From positions 32,063-96,062 of the forward strand of contig CAKZON010000044.1 in NCBI GenBank assembly GCA_937136425.1: 64,000 nt of DNA. The letters run 5' to 3'. The stretch is from an uncultured Crocinitomix sp. GTDB taxonomy: Bacteria > Bacteroidota > Bacteroidia > Flavobacteriales_D > Crocinitomicaceae. The position numbers were made by a program, and so were the translations under genes. Under the pieces are notes generated by a model. The model saw only the letters and a list, made by a program, of their open reading frames with translations, ran no database searches and had not been told where the DNA came from. Shown here piece after piece: positions 33,209 through 42,562 of the stretch; positions within the stretch are counted from its first letter, which is position 1, and every line of letters starts with the position of its first letter.

Positions 33209-33252
33209 GTGCACTTCTGCACGCTTATTCTTCGTTTCTATTCTTTTTATTA
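33209..33252 (+). terminator. Possible expression-platform terminator of the riboswitch
   Basis: GTGCA at 33209-33213 and TGCAC at 33218-33222 form a short stem with a four-base loop, followed by a T-rich stretch (GCTTATTCTTCGTTTCTATT and further T runs). The stem is short, so the mechanism may instead be translational; a second pair GGCTC/GAGCC at 33257-33261 and 33278-33282 lies just before the ATG at 33297. Confidence 0.4.
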
Positions 33253-33296
33253 ATCAGGCTCATAAAAAAAATGAACCGAGCCAAATATTTAAAAGA

Positions 33297-34841
33297 ATGA
33301 GAAAAGTATTATTATTTGGAGCAATTATGCTCATGTCAGTAGCTGGTAAATCCCAGTTTACTCAAAGCGATTTAATTTATTATGTTGGAGAAGGTCCTGA
33401 TACTGCGGTTATCGTAGTAGATTTTCTTGATGACACTCCAGATTCTTCTTATGCGTGGGGATATTTATTTGATGCTGCAGATGCCGTAACAGGTGGAGAC
33501 GCGCTAAATGCTATTGTTGCAGATGAGGAAAAACTAGATATCGCCATAGATGGTGGTTTTTTATCTGAGATTCATTACAATGCGCACTCAGGTGTAGGAG
33601 GAGATCCTGATTATTGGGGGATTTGGAGTAAAACAGCAGACACAGAGTGGGAGTCTAATGATGGATTAGCTGAGGAATTAGCCAATGGTGATTGGTGGGG
33701 ATGTTCTTATACAGACTTTGATCCAGCAATAACTCCTGGTGAACCAATTCCAGCTTATGAATCAGCAAAATATGATGATTCAATGATTCAGTATTGGGTT
33801 GGAGAAGGAGCTGATTCTGCAGTTTTAGTTGTTGATTTTGTTGTTGGACCTTCAGGAGAAGCTATGAGCTATGCATGGGGATACCGATTTGATGGAACAA
33901 CAGACGGAGAAACTATGTTAAATGATATTGCAGCAGCAGACGTAAATTTAACAGTTAATGCAGGTCCTTTTTTAAATGACATTTTGTTTAATGGTTTAGA
34001 AGGTTTAGCAGGTGATCCTTATTATTGGGGTACTTGGAGTGGAACTAATTTAACAGATTGGACAATGAATATGGGAATCTCTACAACAATTAATCCTGGT
34101 GATTGGTTTGGTTGCTCTTATGATGCTTGGCCTGCAAGACGCCCATTTAATCCTATTTCTGCTCTAGATTCTGCTGATGTTACTTTGTCTGATGTTGAAT
34201 TTCTATTTGGATCAGGTGAAAATAAAGCGGTGTTAGTAATTGATTTTAATGAATGGTTACCTGGTGAGTCTTATACATTTGGGTACTTATTCGATACAGA
34301 AACAATTACAGCGGAAGATGTAATGATTGGTTTAGAAGAAGCAGAGGTGTTTGGACTTGAATTTAACCTAGACGGTGGGTTTTTGAATGATATCGTTTAT
34401 GGTGCATCTGGTGAAGAAGGTATTGGTGGATCTCCATATTACTGGAGCACTTGGAGTGCAGAGAATGTTGGTGGTTGGATTGTAAATGCAGGAATTACAG
34501 AAGAATTGTCTGATGGTGATTGGTTCGGTTGTTCTTATTCTTCATGGGCACCAGCAACACCGCCTAGTTTACCAGAGGTTGGATTTGCAGTTTGGGGAAT
34601 TGATGAAGAAACTACATCTCAGTTAACACTTTACCCGAATCCTGCAACTACTCAATTTGTGGTAGAATTGACTGAAAATGCAACAGTTAAAATAGTGGAT
34701 GTGCAAGGTAAATTAGTGTTGAATCAAAACTACCAGTCAGGCTCAAATACAATCGATATTTCAGGTTTAGAAAAAGGTGTTTATATTGTTACTGCAACAG
34801 TTAATAACAAAGTTGCACAACAAAAATTAGTCATTGAATAA
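33297..34841 (+). CDS. T9SS type A surface protein with three repeats, B12 regulon
   Basis: The start is the ATG at 33297 (514 residues), giving the signal peptide MRKVLLFGAIMLMSVAGKSQ; the frame is open from 33165 but that is inside the riboswitch region. Three tandem domains of about 140 residues follow, each with (V/F)GEG.DTAV.VVDF, SYAWGY.FD, GGFL.DI.Y, GDP.YWGTWS and GDW(F/W)GCSY. The C-terminal 75 residues are a type A sorting domain (LTLYPNPATTQFVVEL, GLEKGVYIVTATV). It is the first gene behind the cobalamin riboswitch, so it is probably a cell-surface B12-binding or B12-handling protein. That role is an inference from context. Confidence 0.85.
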   Translation: MRKVLLFGAIMLMSVAGKSQFTQSDLIYYVGEGPDTAVIVVDFLDDTPDSSYAWGYLFDAADAVTGGDALNAIVADEEKLDIAIDGGFLSEIHYNAHSGVGGDPDYWGIWSKTADTEWESNDGLAEELANGDWWGCSYTDFDPAITPGEPIPAYESAKYDDSMIQYWVGEGADSAVLVVDFVVGPSGEAMSYAWGYRFDGTTDGETMLNDIAAADVNLTVNAGPFLNDILFNGLEGLAGDPYYWGTWSGTNLTDWTMNMGISTTINPGDWFGCSYDAWPARRPFNPISALDSADVTLSDVEFLFGSGENKAVLVIDFNEWLPGESYTFGYLFDTETITAEDVMIGLEEAEVFGLEFNLDGGFLNDIVYGASGEEGIGGSPYYWSTWSAENVGGWIVNAGITEELSDGDWFGCSYSSWAPATPPSLPEVGFAVWGIDEETTSQLTLYPNPATTQFVVELTENATVKIVDVQGKLVLNQNYQSGSNTIDISGLEKGVYIVTATVNNKVAQQKLVIE

Positions 34842-34874
34842 AACAACGCTTATTTAAAATAAGAATTTAAAAGG

Positions 34875-36863
34875 ATGCAATTAATTAGGAACATATGTAC
34901 GAGTTATTGCATCCTTTTTGTTTTGTTTGGAAGTGCCCAAGATTCTTCTAGAGTCTTGAAAACAGTACCTGTTTTTGCAGAGCAAGACAGTGTGTTGAGG
35001 TTGGCGATTATTAGTGCAACCATCCCTCATTTTGAATTAAAGGCGGCTAAGTTTGATGAACTTGGTGCTGTAGATGTTGGAGATGCATTAAAATATGTGC
35101 CTGGTGTGCAATTGAGAGATTATGGTGGAATAGGAGGTGTAAAAACACTTTCATTTAGAAGTTTGGGGGCAGGGCACACCGCCGTGCAATTGGATGGACG
35201 CCAAGTTCCTAATGTGCAAACGGGGGTCATAAATTTATCGAGTTTTGAACTGTTTGGTTTAGAGAAGATAGCTTTTAGTTCTGGACGTGCAGTAGATTTA
35301 CGTTCGTCTGCAACCGCATATATTCAAGCAAATACAATTGCATTAAATTCAATATTAGCAAGCCAACCTGCAAAATTTCGAATAGGAGTTTATTCCAATT
35401 TAACTACCATTAATTCATATGAAAATGGCTTGTATCTGCAAACCAGATTAGGAAAACGTTTTTTTATTGGAGCGCAAGGTTTGGTACGTTTTGGAAATGG
35501 TCAGTATAAGTTCATTCATCCAGAAAACCAAGCAGATATTATTCACACACGAACCAATACAGCCTTATTCAATTATAGATTTCGAGCAGTTGCTGGTTTT
35601 GTTGGAGATAAAAACAACGTTACTTTAAGTGTTTTTGGAAATCAAAACGAACAAGAATTACCTGGTGCTGCAGTGTTGTTTAATCCATCAAATGATCAGA
35701 AGTTGTGGAATAGTGATTGGGGAGTAAGTTTAAATCATGTTTTACAAATTAATAAGTGGAATTGGCAAAACCATGTAAACTACCAGGATAATTATACCAA
35801 TTACTTAGATCCTTTTTATTTGAATTTAGATGGGTTTATTGATGTTGAGTATGATCAGGATAATCTAGACGTTGGAACTATCCTTTCAAGGTCGTTTCGC
35901 TTTCCTGCAGAGCGAGTTTATATTGGAACGGATTTAATTACAAGTAATTTGGTAGGTAATTCTATTGTTGGAGATCCAAATCGGATTCAAAGTAATAGTG
36001 TTATTGGCGGAAGTACACTCTTTAGCAGATTTAAAATAGATGCTAATGTAACGGCACAATTCATTAGAGATGAATATAATTCTACTTCAGTTCAAAATAG
36101 AGAGTTTTTGAAATTTTCACCATTTATTGCGCTAGGTTATCGGCCTTTTGCAAAAGCAGCGTTCCGTATTCGCACATTCTATAAAAACACGTTTCGCATG
36201 CCAACGTTTAATGATCTGTACTATAATTTTATTGGAAATACGGGTTTGTTACCAGAGGACGCTAGTCTATTTAATTTGGGTTTAACTTATGGAGTTGAAA
36301 AGAAGAGGTGGTCTGCCGAATTTACCGTAGATGGATTTTATAACAGGGTGAAAAATAAGATAGTTGCAATTCCAACTAAAGACCTTTTCAATTGGAGTAT
36401 GCAAAACATTGGTGAAACTGATATTCGAGGAATTGATGTAGGAGCTTTAGTGGTTTTTAAAATCAAAGAGTCTCAACTAACACTTAATAGTAATCACTCT
36501 TTCAATTCCTCTATTGATGTTACAAATATTTTAAGTCCAACTTACGGTCATCAAATTCCATATACTCCCTATTATAGCTCAACGAATGGGGTTAGTTGGT
36601 TGTTGAATGGATTTACTTTTAGTTCTAATGTACTAATTTCAGGTTATCGATTTTCGTTGAATGAAAACATATATGCCAATCTTTTACCGGGCTTTGTTGA
36701 CATTAATTTGGGTATATCTAAGATGCTTAATTTTAATAAAAGCAATTTGAAAATTGACCTTAAACTAATGAACTTATTAAATAAAAATTATCAAGTAATT
36801 CGAAGTTTTCCTATGCCAGGAAGATACGTACAGTTACGATTAAAATATACATTAAACAAATGA
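34875..36863 (+). CDS. TonB-dependent cobalamin receptor (BtuB-like)
   Basis: The 662-residue outer-membrane receptor has a signal sequence, a plug domain (VDVGDALKYVPGVQLRDYGGIGGVKTLSFRSLG, then TAVQLDGRQVPNVQTGVINLSSF) and a beta-barrel ending in a family-typical KSNLKIDLKLMNLLNKNYQVIRSFPMPGRYVQLRLKY. The first domain of SusC proteins is absent, which fits a small-ligand receptor such as BtuB. It imports cobalamin across the outer membrane with TonB. It lies behind a cobalamin riboswitch and overlaps the BtuG-like lipoprotein start by four bases. The substrate assignment rests mainly on the riboswitch. Confidence 0.9.
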   Translation: MQLIRNICTSYCILFVLFGSAQDSSRVLKTVPVFAEQDSVLRLAIISATIPHFELKAAKFDELGAVDVGDALKYVPGVQLRDYGGIGGVKTLSFRSLGAGHTAVQLDGRQVPNVQTGVINLSSFELFGLEKIAFSSGRAVDLRSSATAYIQANTIALNSILASQPAKFRIGVYSNLTTINSYENGLYLQTRLGKRFFIGAQGLVRFGNGQYKFIHPENQADIIHTRTNTALFNYRFRAVAGFVGDKNNVTLSVFGNQNEQELPGAAVLFNPSNDQKLWNSDWGVSLNHVLQINKWNWQNHVNYQDNYTNYLDPFYLNLDGFIDVEYDQDNLDVGTILSRSFRFPAERVYIGTDLITSNLVGNSIVGDPNRIQSNSVIGGSTLFSRFKIDANVTAQFIRDEYNSTSVQNREFLKFSPFIALGYRPFAKAAFRIRTFYKNTFRMPTFNDLYYNFIGNTGLLPEDASLFNLGLTYGVEKKRWSAEFTVDGFYNRVKNKIVAIPTKDLFNWSMQNIGETDIRGIDVGALVVFKIKESQLTLNSNHSFNSSIDVTNILSPTYGHQIPYTPYYSSTNGVSWLLNGFTFSSNVLISGYRFSLNENIYANLLPGFVDINLGISKMLNFNKSNLKIDLKLMNLLNKNYQVIRSFPMPGRYVQLRLKYTLNK

Positions 36864-37906
36864 AGTATTATTATATCATAGCAGTGCTTTTAGTTGTAAT
36901 AGCCTGCAAGAAAAAGCCAGAACCACCTGCAGTACCTGAAAAGTACGAAACAGGAATAGTTGTATTAAACGAAGGTTTGTTTGAGCAAAACAATGCATCA
37001 TTGAGTTTCTATGATGGGGAAACAGCTTATAATCAGGTTTTTAAGTCTGAAAATGGCAGAGGGTTAGGAGATACAGCAAATGATTTTAAAACCTATTCTT
37101 TTGGAGGTAAAGAGTATATCATAATTGCTGTGGATGTTTCAAGCCAAGTAGAAATCATTGAACGCAAAACCATGAAATCAGTTGCGCAAATTCCATTTTT
37201 TGATGGAATAAACGCAAGAGAACCGAGACAAATTGAAGTGCATGGAACACGCGCATATGTTTGTAATTTTGATGGAACTGTTGGGGTTATTGATTTAATT
37301 ACAAATTCAGTAGTTGATTTAATCGAAGTAGGCGCAAACCCAGATGGTTTAGCAATAGTCAATGACCGACTTTATGTTTCTAATTCTGGTGGATTACATT
37401 ATCCAGTTTATGATTCAACAATGTCAGTTATTAATTTGGCATCCTTAATGGTTGAAGAAACATTTGAAACACGCATAAATTGTTCGCAAATGATTGTAGA
37501 TGATCAAGGTGAAATTTATTTAGTATCACGTGGTAATTATGGAGATGTTTCACCAGCTTTATTGCGCATTGATCCAATTACAAATACAGTAGTTGAGACA
37601 ATTGAAATGTCAATTTCTTCCTTGGCGTATGATAATAATTGGATGTATTATTTCAACGGTGAAGAAGATGCAATTTATCGTTACAATACGTTGACAGAAA
37701 CAAATGAAGCCTCTCCTTTTATGGATGTGTCAAGCTATGATACTTTTGCTGGATTTATTTTAGATAAAACCAATGAACGATTCTTCTGTCTTGATGCTAA
37801 CGGTTATGTGAATTCATCCACCGTTAGAGCCTATAATATGTCAGGCGAAATTTTATTCGAATTTCAAGCCGGGTTAATTGCAAACGATTTGATATTCAAC
37901 AATTAG
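36860..37906 (+). CDS. BtuG-like surface lipoprotein, YncE/DUF5074-type beta-propeller
   Basis: The 348-residue protein has a lipoprotein signal (VLLVVIACKK, lipidated cysteine near residue 17). It is a seven-bladed propeller of the YncE type: blades show (V/I)..(V/I)(D/N)L.(T)N.VV..I..G..P(D)GL..(V)..(R)LYV(S/T)NSG. In Bacteroides, BtuG is such a propeller lipoprotein; it caps BtuB, binds B12 very tightly and delivers it. The coupling with BtuB by an ATGA overlap and the cobalamin riboswitch strongly support this role here. Confidence 0.88.
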   Translation: MKYYYIIAVLLVVIACKKKPEPPAVPEKYETGIVVLNEGLFEQNNASLSFYDGETAYNQVFKSENGRGLGDTANDFKTYSFGGKEYIIIAVDVSSQVEIIERKTMKSVAQIPFFDGINAREPRQIEVHGTRAYVCNFDGTVGVIDLITNSVVDLIEVGANPDGLAIVNDRLYVSNSGGLHYPVYDSTMSVINLASLMVEETFETRINCSQMIVDDQGEIYLVSRGNYGDVSPALLRIDPITNTVVETIEMSISSLAYDNNWMYYFNGEEDAIYRYNTLTETNEASPFMDVSSYDTFAGFILDKTNERFFCLDANGYVNSSTVRAYNMSGEILFEFQAGLIANDLIFNN

Positions 37907-37958
37907 ATTAGAATTTATTATAAACGAAATTGAACATTAAGTACTAAAAAATAAATAC

Positions 37959-38939
37959 ATGAAATTACTTTTACCATTATTGTTCCTTACCACTTTTGTC
38001 ACATTTGGACAATTTGCACCATCAGCTGGCATTCCTGGAACAACAGCAATTTATAAAGATTCTAGTGCAATCGTAGAATGGGCAACAGAGGTTGTGACAT
38101 TTACACGAGGATTAGAAGATATTGAAAATCCAGATGGTCCATTGGCATCATTCGGAGTAGAATCTGCAGCGTTGGGCTATGCAGAAGGAAATAGTGCAGA
38201 TGTAGTTAGCTTGGGAGATATGGGCTCAATTACCCTTGGATTTGAATATTCTTTTCAAAATGGACCAGGTCATGATTTTTTAGTTTTTGAAAATAGTTTT
38301 TCAGACGATTATCTTGAATTGGCGCATGTTGAGGTAAGTTCTGATGGTGAACGATTCGTTCGAATTCCTTCAATTTCTAATACACAAACCGAAGAGCAAG
38401 CAGGACCATTTGATAATACAGATGCGACAGAAATTCATAACCTTGCAGGAAAATATAGACAAGGATATGGAACCCCATTTGATTTAGAAGATATTGCTGA
38501 CTCTACAGGAATTGATTTAATGGACGTAAAATATGTCCGTGTTGTTGATGTGGTTGGAACAATTAATCCGGAATATGGAACTTTTGATAGCGAAGGTAAT
38601 ATCATTAATGATCCGTATAAAACAGATTTTGAAAGTGGAGGATTCGATTTAGACGCCGTGGGAATAATTAACAGCAATAACCCCAGTTTGTCTATCAATG
38701 AAATAGCAATACAATCCGTGGTTGTTTATCCTAACCCTACTAAAGGAGCATTGTCTATTCGCACTAACGCAAATATCAAGCAGATTACTTTAATAGATGA
38801 AATTGGACGAATCGTTTATCAAGGAACTGATACGATTTTAGATTTGGAGCAACTAGGAATTAATGCAGGTATTTACATACTTCGCCTTATTGATGAAGAA
38901 AACAATATTCATCAAGAGCGAATTAGTTTTATTGATTAA
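37959..38939 (+). CDS. T9SS type A surface protein, B12 locus
   Basis: The 326-residue protein has a signal peptide (LLPLLFLTTFVTFGQ) and a C-terminal type A sorting domain of about 75 residues (VYPNPTKGALSIRT, INAGIYILRLID). The middle 220 residues are a beta-sandwich with GHDFLVFENSFSD, ELAHVEVSSDGERFVRIPS, LAGKYRQGYGTPFDLEDIAD and GGFDLDAVGIIN, a surface-protein type that I have repeatedly seen together with cobalamin riboswitches. It may therefore bind cobalamin or an assembled vitamin-transport complex. It is 53 bases downstream of the BtuG-like gene. Confidence 0.83.
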   Translation: MKLLLPLLFLTTFVTFGQFAPSAGIPGTTAIYKDSSAIVEWATEVVTFTRGLEDIENPDGPLASFGVESAALGYAEGNSADVVSLGDMGSITLGFEYSFQNGPGHDFLVFENSFSDDYLELAHVEVSSDGERFVRIPSISNTQTEEQAGPFDNTDATEIHNLAGKYRQGYGTPFDLEDIADSTGIDLMDVKYVRVVDVVGTINPEYGTFDSEGNIINDPYKTDFESGGFDLDAVGIINSNNPSLSINEIAIQSVVVYPNPTKGALSIRTNANIKQITLIDEIGRIVYQGTDTILDLEQLGINAGIYILRLIDEENNIHQERISFID

Positions 38940-38958
38940 TACAGAATAATTGCGTCAA

Positions 38959-39060
38959 TTAGCTTTGCTCTTTTTTGTTTTTAACTACAAAAAATGCATA
39001 AGCTAAAAAGAGTAATACAACCACTCCTAATATTTTCCATGCAAGGTAGTAAGTGCCCAT
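38959..39060 (-). CDS. Small single-pass membrane protein, 33 residues
   Basis: On the - strand an ATG at 39060 opens a 33-codon frame to a stop at 38959-38961, with an in-frame stop ten codons upstream of the ATG. The product (MGTYYLAWKILGVVVLLFLA, then YAFFVVKNKKEQS) has one clear membrane helix and a basic, Lys-rich C terminus, which places the end in the cytoplasm. It lies in a 250-base region between two rightward genes and would be antisense to nothing. Its size makes the assignment uncertain, but the arrangement of hydrophobic helix plus basic tail is not expected by chance. Confidence 0.5.
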   Translation of the reverse strand: MGTYYLAWKILGVVVLLFLAYAFFVVKNKKEQS

Positions 39061-39191
39061 AAATTGGTTTTGGTCACTTCTAATCTATTGTTTTTCAATG
39101 AGAAAAGCAAATTTCAGAAGCTGAATTGCTTTTGGATATCATCAATTCTTTGCTTTATTTGGAGAAATAAATGTTTACTTTTAATTCTAGA

Positions 39192-39911
39192 ATGAAAATA
39201 TTAGTCATCATAACACTTTTGCTAAATAGTATTTTTTGTTTTGCACAAAATGAACCTATTAAAGGGTTAATTAGTAATGTTGAATTTAAAACCTTGTATA
39301 GAGGTTATAATAATCGGATGGAATTGATTGTTTGTGAAGCCTGTGATTCAGTTTTCATTTCCTCTTCAGATGCCGAAATTATTAGGAAAGACGAGGTTAC
39401 TTTTTTTGTGAAACCAAATGCGAACACGCGAGATTTAATACTATCTATTAATTGTATTAATGGAAAGGATACCACAAAATTGTGGTCTGAGAGATATAGG
39501 GTACAAGCATTACCTAAGCCAAAAGTCTATTTAGGAGGGATTGATATCAATTCAGATTTTAATCACGTAAAAGAAATGAACTTATTTGCACAAAAACGTT
39601 TTGCTATTAGGTATGATATGGATGTGCACTTGACAAATGTCAAATTCAGTTTAACGGAATGGTCCATAAAGGTTGGAAAAAATACTTTTACCAATTCCAA
39701 TCAAAACATTACAGCAGAATTTAAAAATGCCTTTAAAAAAGCTAAAAAAGGAACAGCTATTTATTTTGATTATGTGTCTATTTTGGGACCAGATGGAGTA
39801 GCACGTAAAATAAATTTAAACCAAACTTATTATAAAAAGGCAAAGCGCAACGCAGATTATGGTGTTGATCCAAATCAAGATCGTTATCTCCATCCAGAAT
39901 CGGGAGGATAG
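39192..39911 (+). CDS. GldM C-terminal-domain-like secreted protein
   Basis: The start is the ATG at 39192 (239 residues), giving the signal peptide MKILVIITLLLNSIFCFAQ. The mature part resembles the C-terminal periplasmic domains of GldM: an early Ig-like domain, then YRVQALPKPKVYLGGIDI, and an end with FKKAKKGTAIYFDYVSILGPDG.ARKINL, which matches the GPDG..R.L end of GldM. GldM spans the periplasm as the motor-linked component of T9SS and gliding. This shorter protein lacks the membrane-anchored N-terminal helix, so it may interact with GldN/GldK-type rings or be a T9SS accessory. It converges with the DUF5686 gene at 39920. Confidence 0.75.
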   Translation: MKILVIITLLLNSIFCFAQNEPIKGLISNVEFKTLYRGYNNRMELIVCEACDSVFISSSDAEIIRKDEVTFFVKPNANTRDLILSINCINGKDTTKLWSERYRVQALPKPKVYLGGIDINSDFNHVKEMNLFAQKRFAIRYDMDVHLTNVKFSLTEWSIKVGKNTFTNSNQNITAEFKNAFKKAKKGTAIYFDYVSILGPDGVARKINLNQTYYKKAKRNADYGVDPNQDRYLHPESGG

Positions 39912-39919
39912 TAGCTGCT

Positions 39920-42457
39920 TTAAAAATTAAATTTCAAATCACGTTCATCCATAATATCAAATGATATTTTGAATTGGAAATTTTTAGGTTGATCTTCTTT
40001 TGGCAGTGCGAATTGATTACTGGCGACACTAAAAATGGCATATGCCCCCAAGCGCAACCTTTTTCTAGCTATTTTAAAGATGCGTTCAGCACCAAAAAAG
40101 GCTTCCGTATAAAAGTAATTATTGTGTTCGGGTAAGTAGATAAAACCACCACCAAAGGATGTTTTAATGCCTGTCTTTTTCATGAATGGAATCTTATTCA
40201 TAATAGCCCCGTTAAAGTGGTGGATATAATGCCCCTCTAAATAAAGTTCTTGGGTTTGATAAGTAGAATCTAAATTTTGAAAATTCTGTAAAGGATTTAC
40301 GAATAAAAAGCGAAGGAATGTTTGCGTATCATTTTTTCTAAAGAATTTTTTATCAATAAGGAAAACACTGTCTTGATTCGCAAATGTACCAGCCTTCAAA
40401 AGGTATTTTGAAAGTCCCATTGTACCAATTTGAAAGCTTTGCTCCACTGTAGCACTAATATAATCGAAGTCAACTACAGATTCAAATGGGCCATTCCAAC
40501 CTTTTTCCCAATAAACAGTGAAGGTAGGCCAACGGCTTCCTAACACAACTTTTCTATTCGGTTCACTCATGTATTTTTGACCGGGTGTGTAGGATAAATC
40601 AAAGGTAGTTCTAAACGAATTATAAGCTTCAAATTGAATTGGAGGCCCGTTTTCTAATTGATCATCAAACCATGTGACAAATTTATAATCTAAACTGAAC
40701 GGAGCTCTATGTTCTAGGCGCGCCATTGTACCCAAATAAAGTCCATTAACAATTTCAATTGAATGCCAAAGCGTTCCAGCAGTATTTAAATAGATATTTT
40801 GACGATTAGCCATATCTAAAATATTGTTGTTCCAGTTAATCAATGCAGCATCTCGGTTAAAGGAAACTAAATATCTACCAGAGCGTTTAGGATCGTACAA
40901 ATGGTATACTCGACCTCTACCTCTAATATCAGCATTGTTAAATCCAACCGTAAAATCACTATAACAATCAACCCATTGTTCGTTTTCCCATTTTTTGAAA
41001 TATTCAAAACCAGGTCCAAAACGAATTCCGCCAACGTTAATGGGTTCAATTACATCTGCAACAGAAGATAAATACCATTGCGTTTTTTTCTTTCTGTCTC
41101 TATGCTGAAAACCAAACCAAAGTACTTTTAATGCAGTTATTTTATTGAAAACAGCATCTACTGAATCTAAATACGTTTCAGAGGTGTATATGGCTTTTAA
41201 GCTATCTTGCACAAACTTTGTGCGTTGTTCTTTTACCGTTAATGGAATCGGTCGTATTTCATCCCAATAAGTAGTATCGCGCTCATAAGCCTCTTTTGTA
41301 GTAATTCCAACTTCATTTGAAAAATACTTTTTCTCAAAAACAGGGTTGATAATGTAATCTGAATAAACAACTTGAGTAACACCCTTCACAGTTTCTTTAC
41401 CGTATTTTGTTTTGTACTCAAAAAGTTGTTTTTCCATTAACCATAAGGAATCGTTCTTTTTATATTCTTGTACAATTCTAAAATCATCATACTTTTTTAG
41501 GTTTCCTTTATGCATGGATAAATCAACACCAGTTAAAACCCATTCACTTTTTAAAATATATAGCTCTCCTTTTAAGGTTGATGTTCCAACTGATCGCGGA
41601 GAGATTTGCACCGTGTAAATGGTATCATTATCAAGAGTGGTAGTAATGGCTGTTAATTTGTATTTATAGGATAAAATTCCTGATGGGTGCAAAGGAGAAA
41701 CAATAGGCGTTAAATGAAGGTCATCTTTACGAATAAGACTTTCATAAAAGTTAAATTCTCCGCTAGTGGTAGATTGGAAATAGATTTGATCTGGGCGCCC
41801 AATTTTTTCATAACCGTTGCGAATTTCTTTAATGTCATTAGGATATTGAAAATGTTTGGTCAAATTAATTTCAACCATATTTAAACGATTTTCTCCTTCA
41901 AGTTTTTTAGCAATTTCATCTTTCTGCTCTTGAAATAAATCCTTTTCTCCTGTTGGTTCGTCTTCTTTCGAAGCCTTTTTTTGTTTCTTCTCAAATGTCT
42001 CAACTCCTTTAATGTAAATGTCACATGAATAAGCGTCCATTTGTTGAATCATTTCTTTTTTATGATCGATCACATTTTGAACAATCATCCAGCCTATATT
42101 TTTCTTTTTGGTTCTAACCTCAACTTTGTTAAGTTCGGTTTCTTCTTGTTTTAAATAAACGTTTTTTACGGTAGGCTCAATTTTGTCTACAGTCACCTTT
42201 ACTTCCAAATCTTCAAATCCAACACACTTGTAAACCACGTCATAGGTTCCCATGTCACATCCAAAGAAATATTTTCCTTCAAAATCTGTATTGGCTCCTG
42301 TGTTTGAGAAATTTTTTAAATAGACTTTTGTAAATGGTAAAGGATTGTTTTCCTCATCCATGACAAAACCAGTAATACTCTGGCTAAAAATTGAGCCAGA
42401 TAAGCCTACTAGAATAAGGGTTATAAATAAGTTTTTAAACACAAAAATTAATTTCAC
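39920..42457 (-). CDS. DUF5686/carboxypeptidase-regulatory-like outer-membrane protein
   Basis: The 845-residue protein has a signal peptide (VFKNLFITLILVGLSGSIFSQ) and an N-terminal CarboxypepD_reg-like Ig domain (ITGFVMDEENNPLPFTKVYLKN, then GTYDVVYKCVGFEDLEVKV), about residues 25-105. The remainder fits DUF5686: IRNGYEKIGRPDQ, a long mixed region and a C-terminal beta-barrel of about 350 residues with many aromatic strand ends (RLRLGAYAIFSVASNQF). It ends in phenylalanine (LKFNF). The family is an outer-membrane protein of unknown function with TonB-receptor-like N-terminal domain. It stands alone on the - strand, probably with its promoter in 42458-42562. Confidence 0.87.
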   Translation of the reverse strand: MKLIFVFKNLFITLILVGLSGSIFSQSITGFVMDEENNPLPFTKVYLKNFSNTGANTDFEGKYFFGCDMGTYDVVYKCVGFEDLEVKVTVDKIEPTVKNVYLKQEETELNKVEVRTKKKNIGWMIVQNVIDHKKEMIQQMDAYSCDIYIKGVETFEKKQKKASKEDEPTGEKDLFQEQKDEIAKKLEGENRLNMVEINLTKHFQYPNDIKEIRNGYEKIGRPDQIYFQSTTSGEFNFYESLIRKDDLHLTPIVSPLHPSGILSYKYKLTAITTTLDNDTIYTVQISPRSVGTSTLKGELYILKSEWVLTGVDLSMHKGNLKKYDDFRIVQEYKKNDSLWLMEKQLFEYKTKYGKETVKGVTQVVYSDYIINPVFEKKYFSNEVGITTKEAYERDTTYWDEIRPIPLTVKEQRTKFVQDSLKAIYTSETYLDSVDAVFNKITALKVLWFGFQHRDRKKKTQWYLSSVADVIEPINVGGIRFGPGFEYFKKWENEQWVDCYSDFTVGFNNADIRGRGRVYHLYDPKRSGRYLVSFNRDAALINWNNNILDMANRQNIYLNTAGTLWHSIEIVNGLYLGTMARLEHRAPFSLDYKFVTWFDDQLENGPPIQFEAYNSFRTTFDLSYTPGQKYMSEPNRKVVLGSRWPTFTVYWEKGWNGPFESVVDFDYISATVEQSFQIGTMGLSKYLLKAGTFANQDSVFLIDKKFFRKNDTQTFLRFLFVNPLQNFQNLDSTYQTQELYLEGHYIHHFNGAIMNKIPFMKKTGIKTSFGGGFIYLPEHNNYFYTEAFFGAERIFKIARKRLRLGAYAIFSVASNQFALPKEDQPKNFQFKISFDIMDERDLKFNF

Positions 42458-42562
42458 TGGGTTGGTACTATTGGTTAGACAAATAACGGGCTAAAAAGTT
42501 ACACGTATTCTTACTTTTTGTTAAAACTTATACATGTAAGTCAAAATCTTTATTTAGTAACA

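Noticed and set aside
33165..33296. Upstream extension of the three-repeat T9SS protein to 33165
   Set aside because: This stretch is riboswitch expression platform; the ATG at 33297 starts a normal signal peptide.
34842..34874. CTTATTTAAAATAAG stretch after the three-repeat gene as a terminator
   Set aside because: A short AT-only palindrome without a T-tract; the following receptor gene belongs to the same locus and needs read-through.
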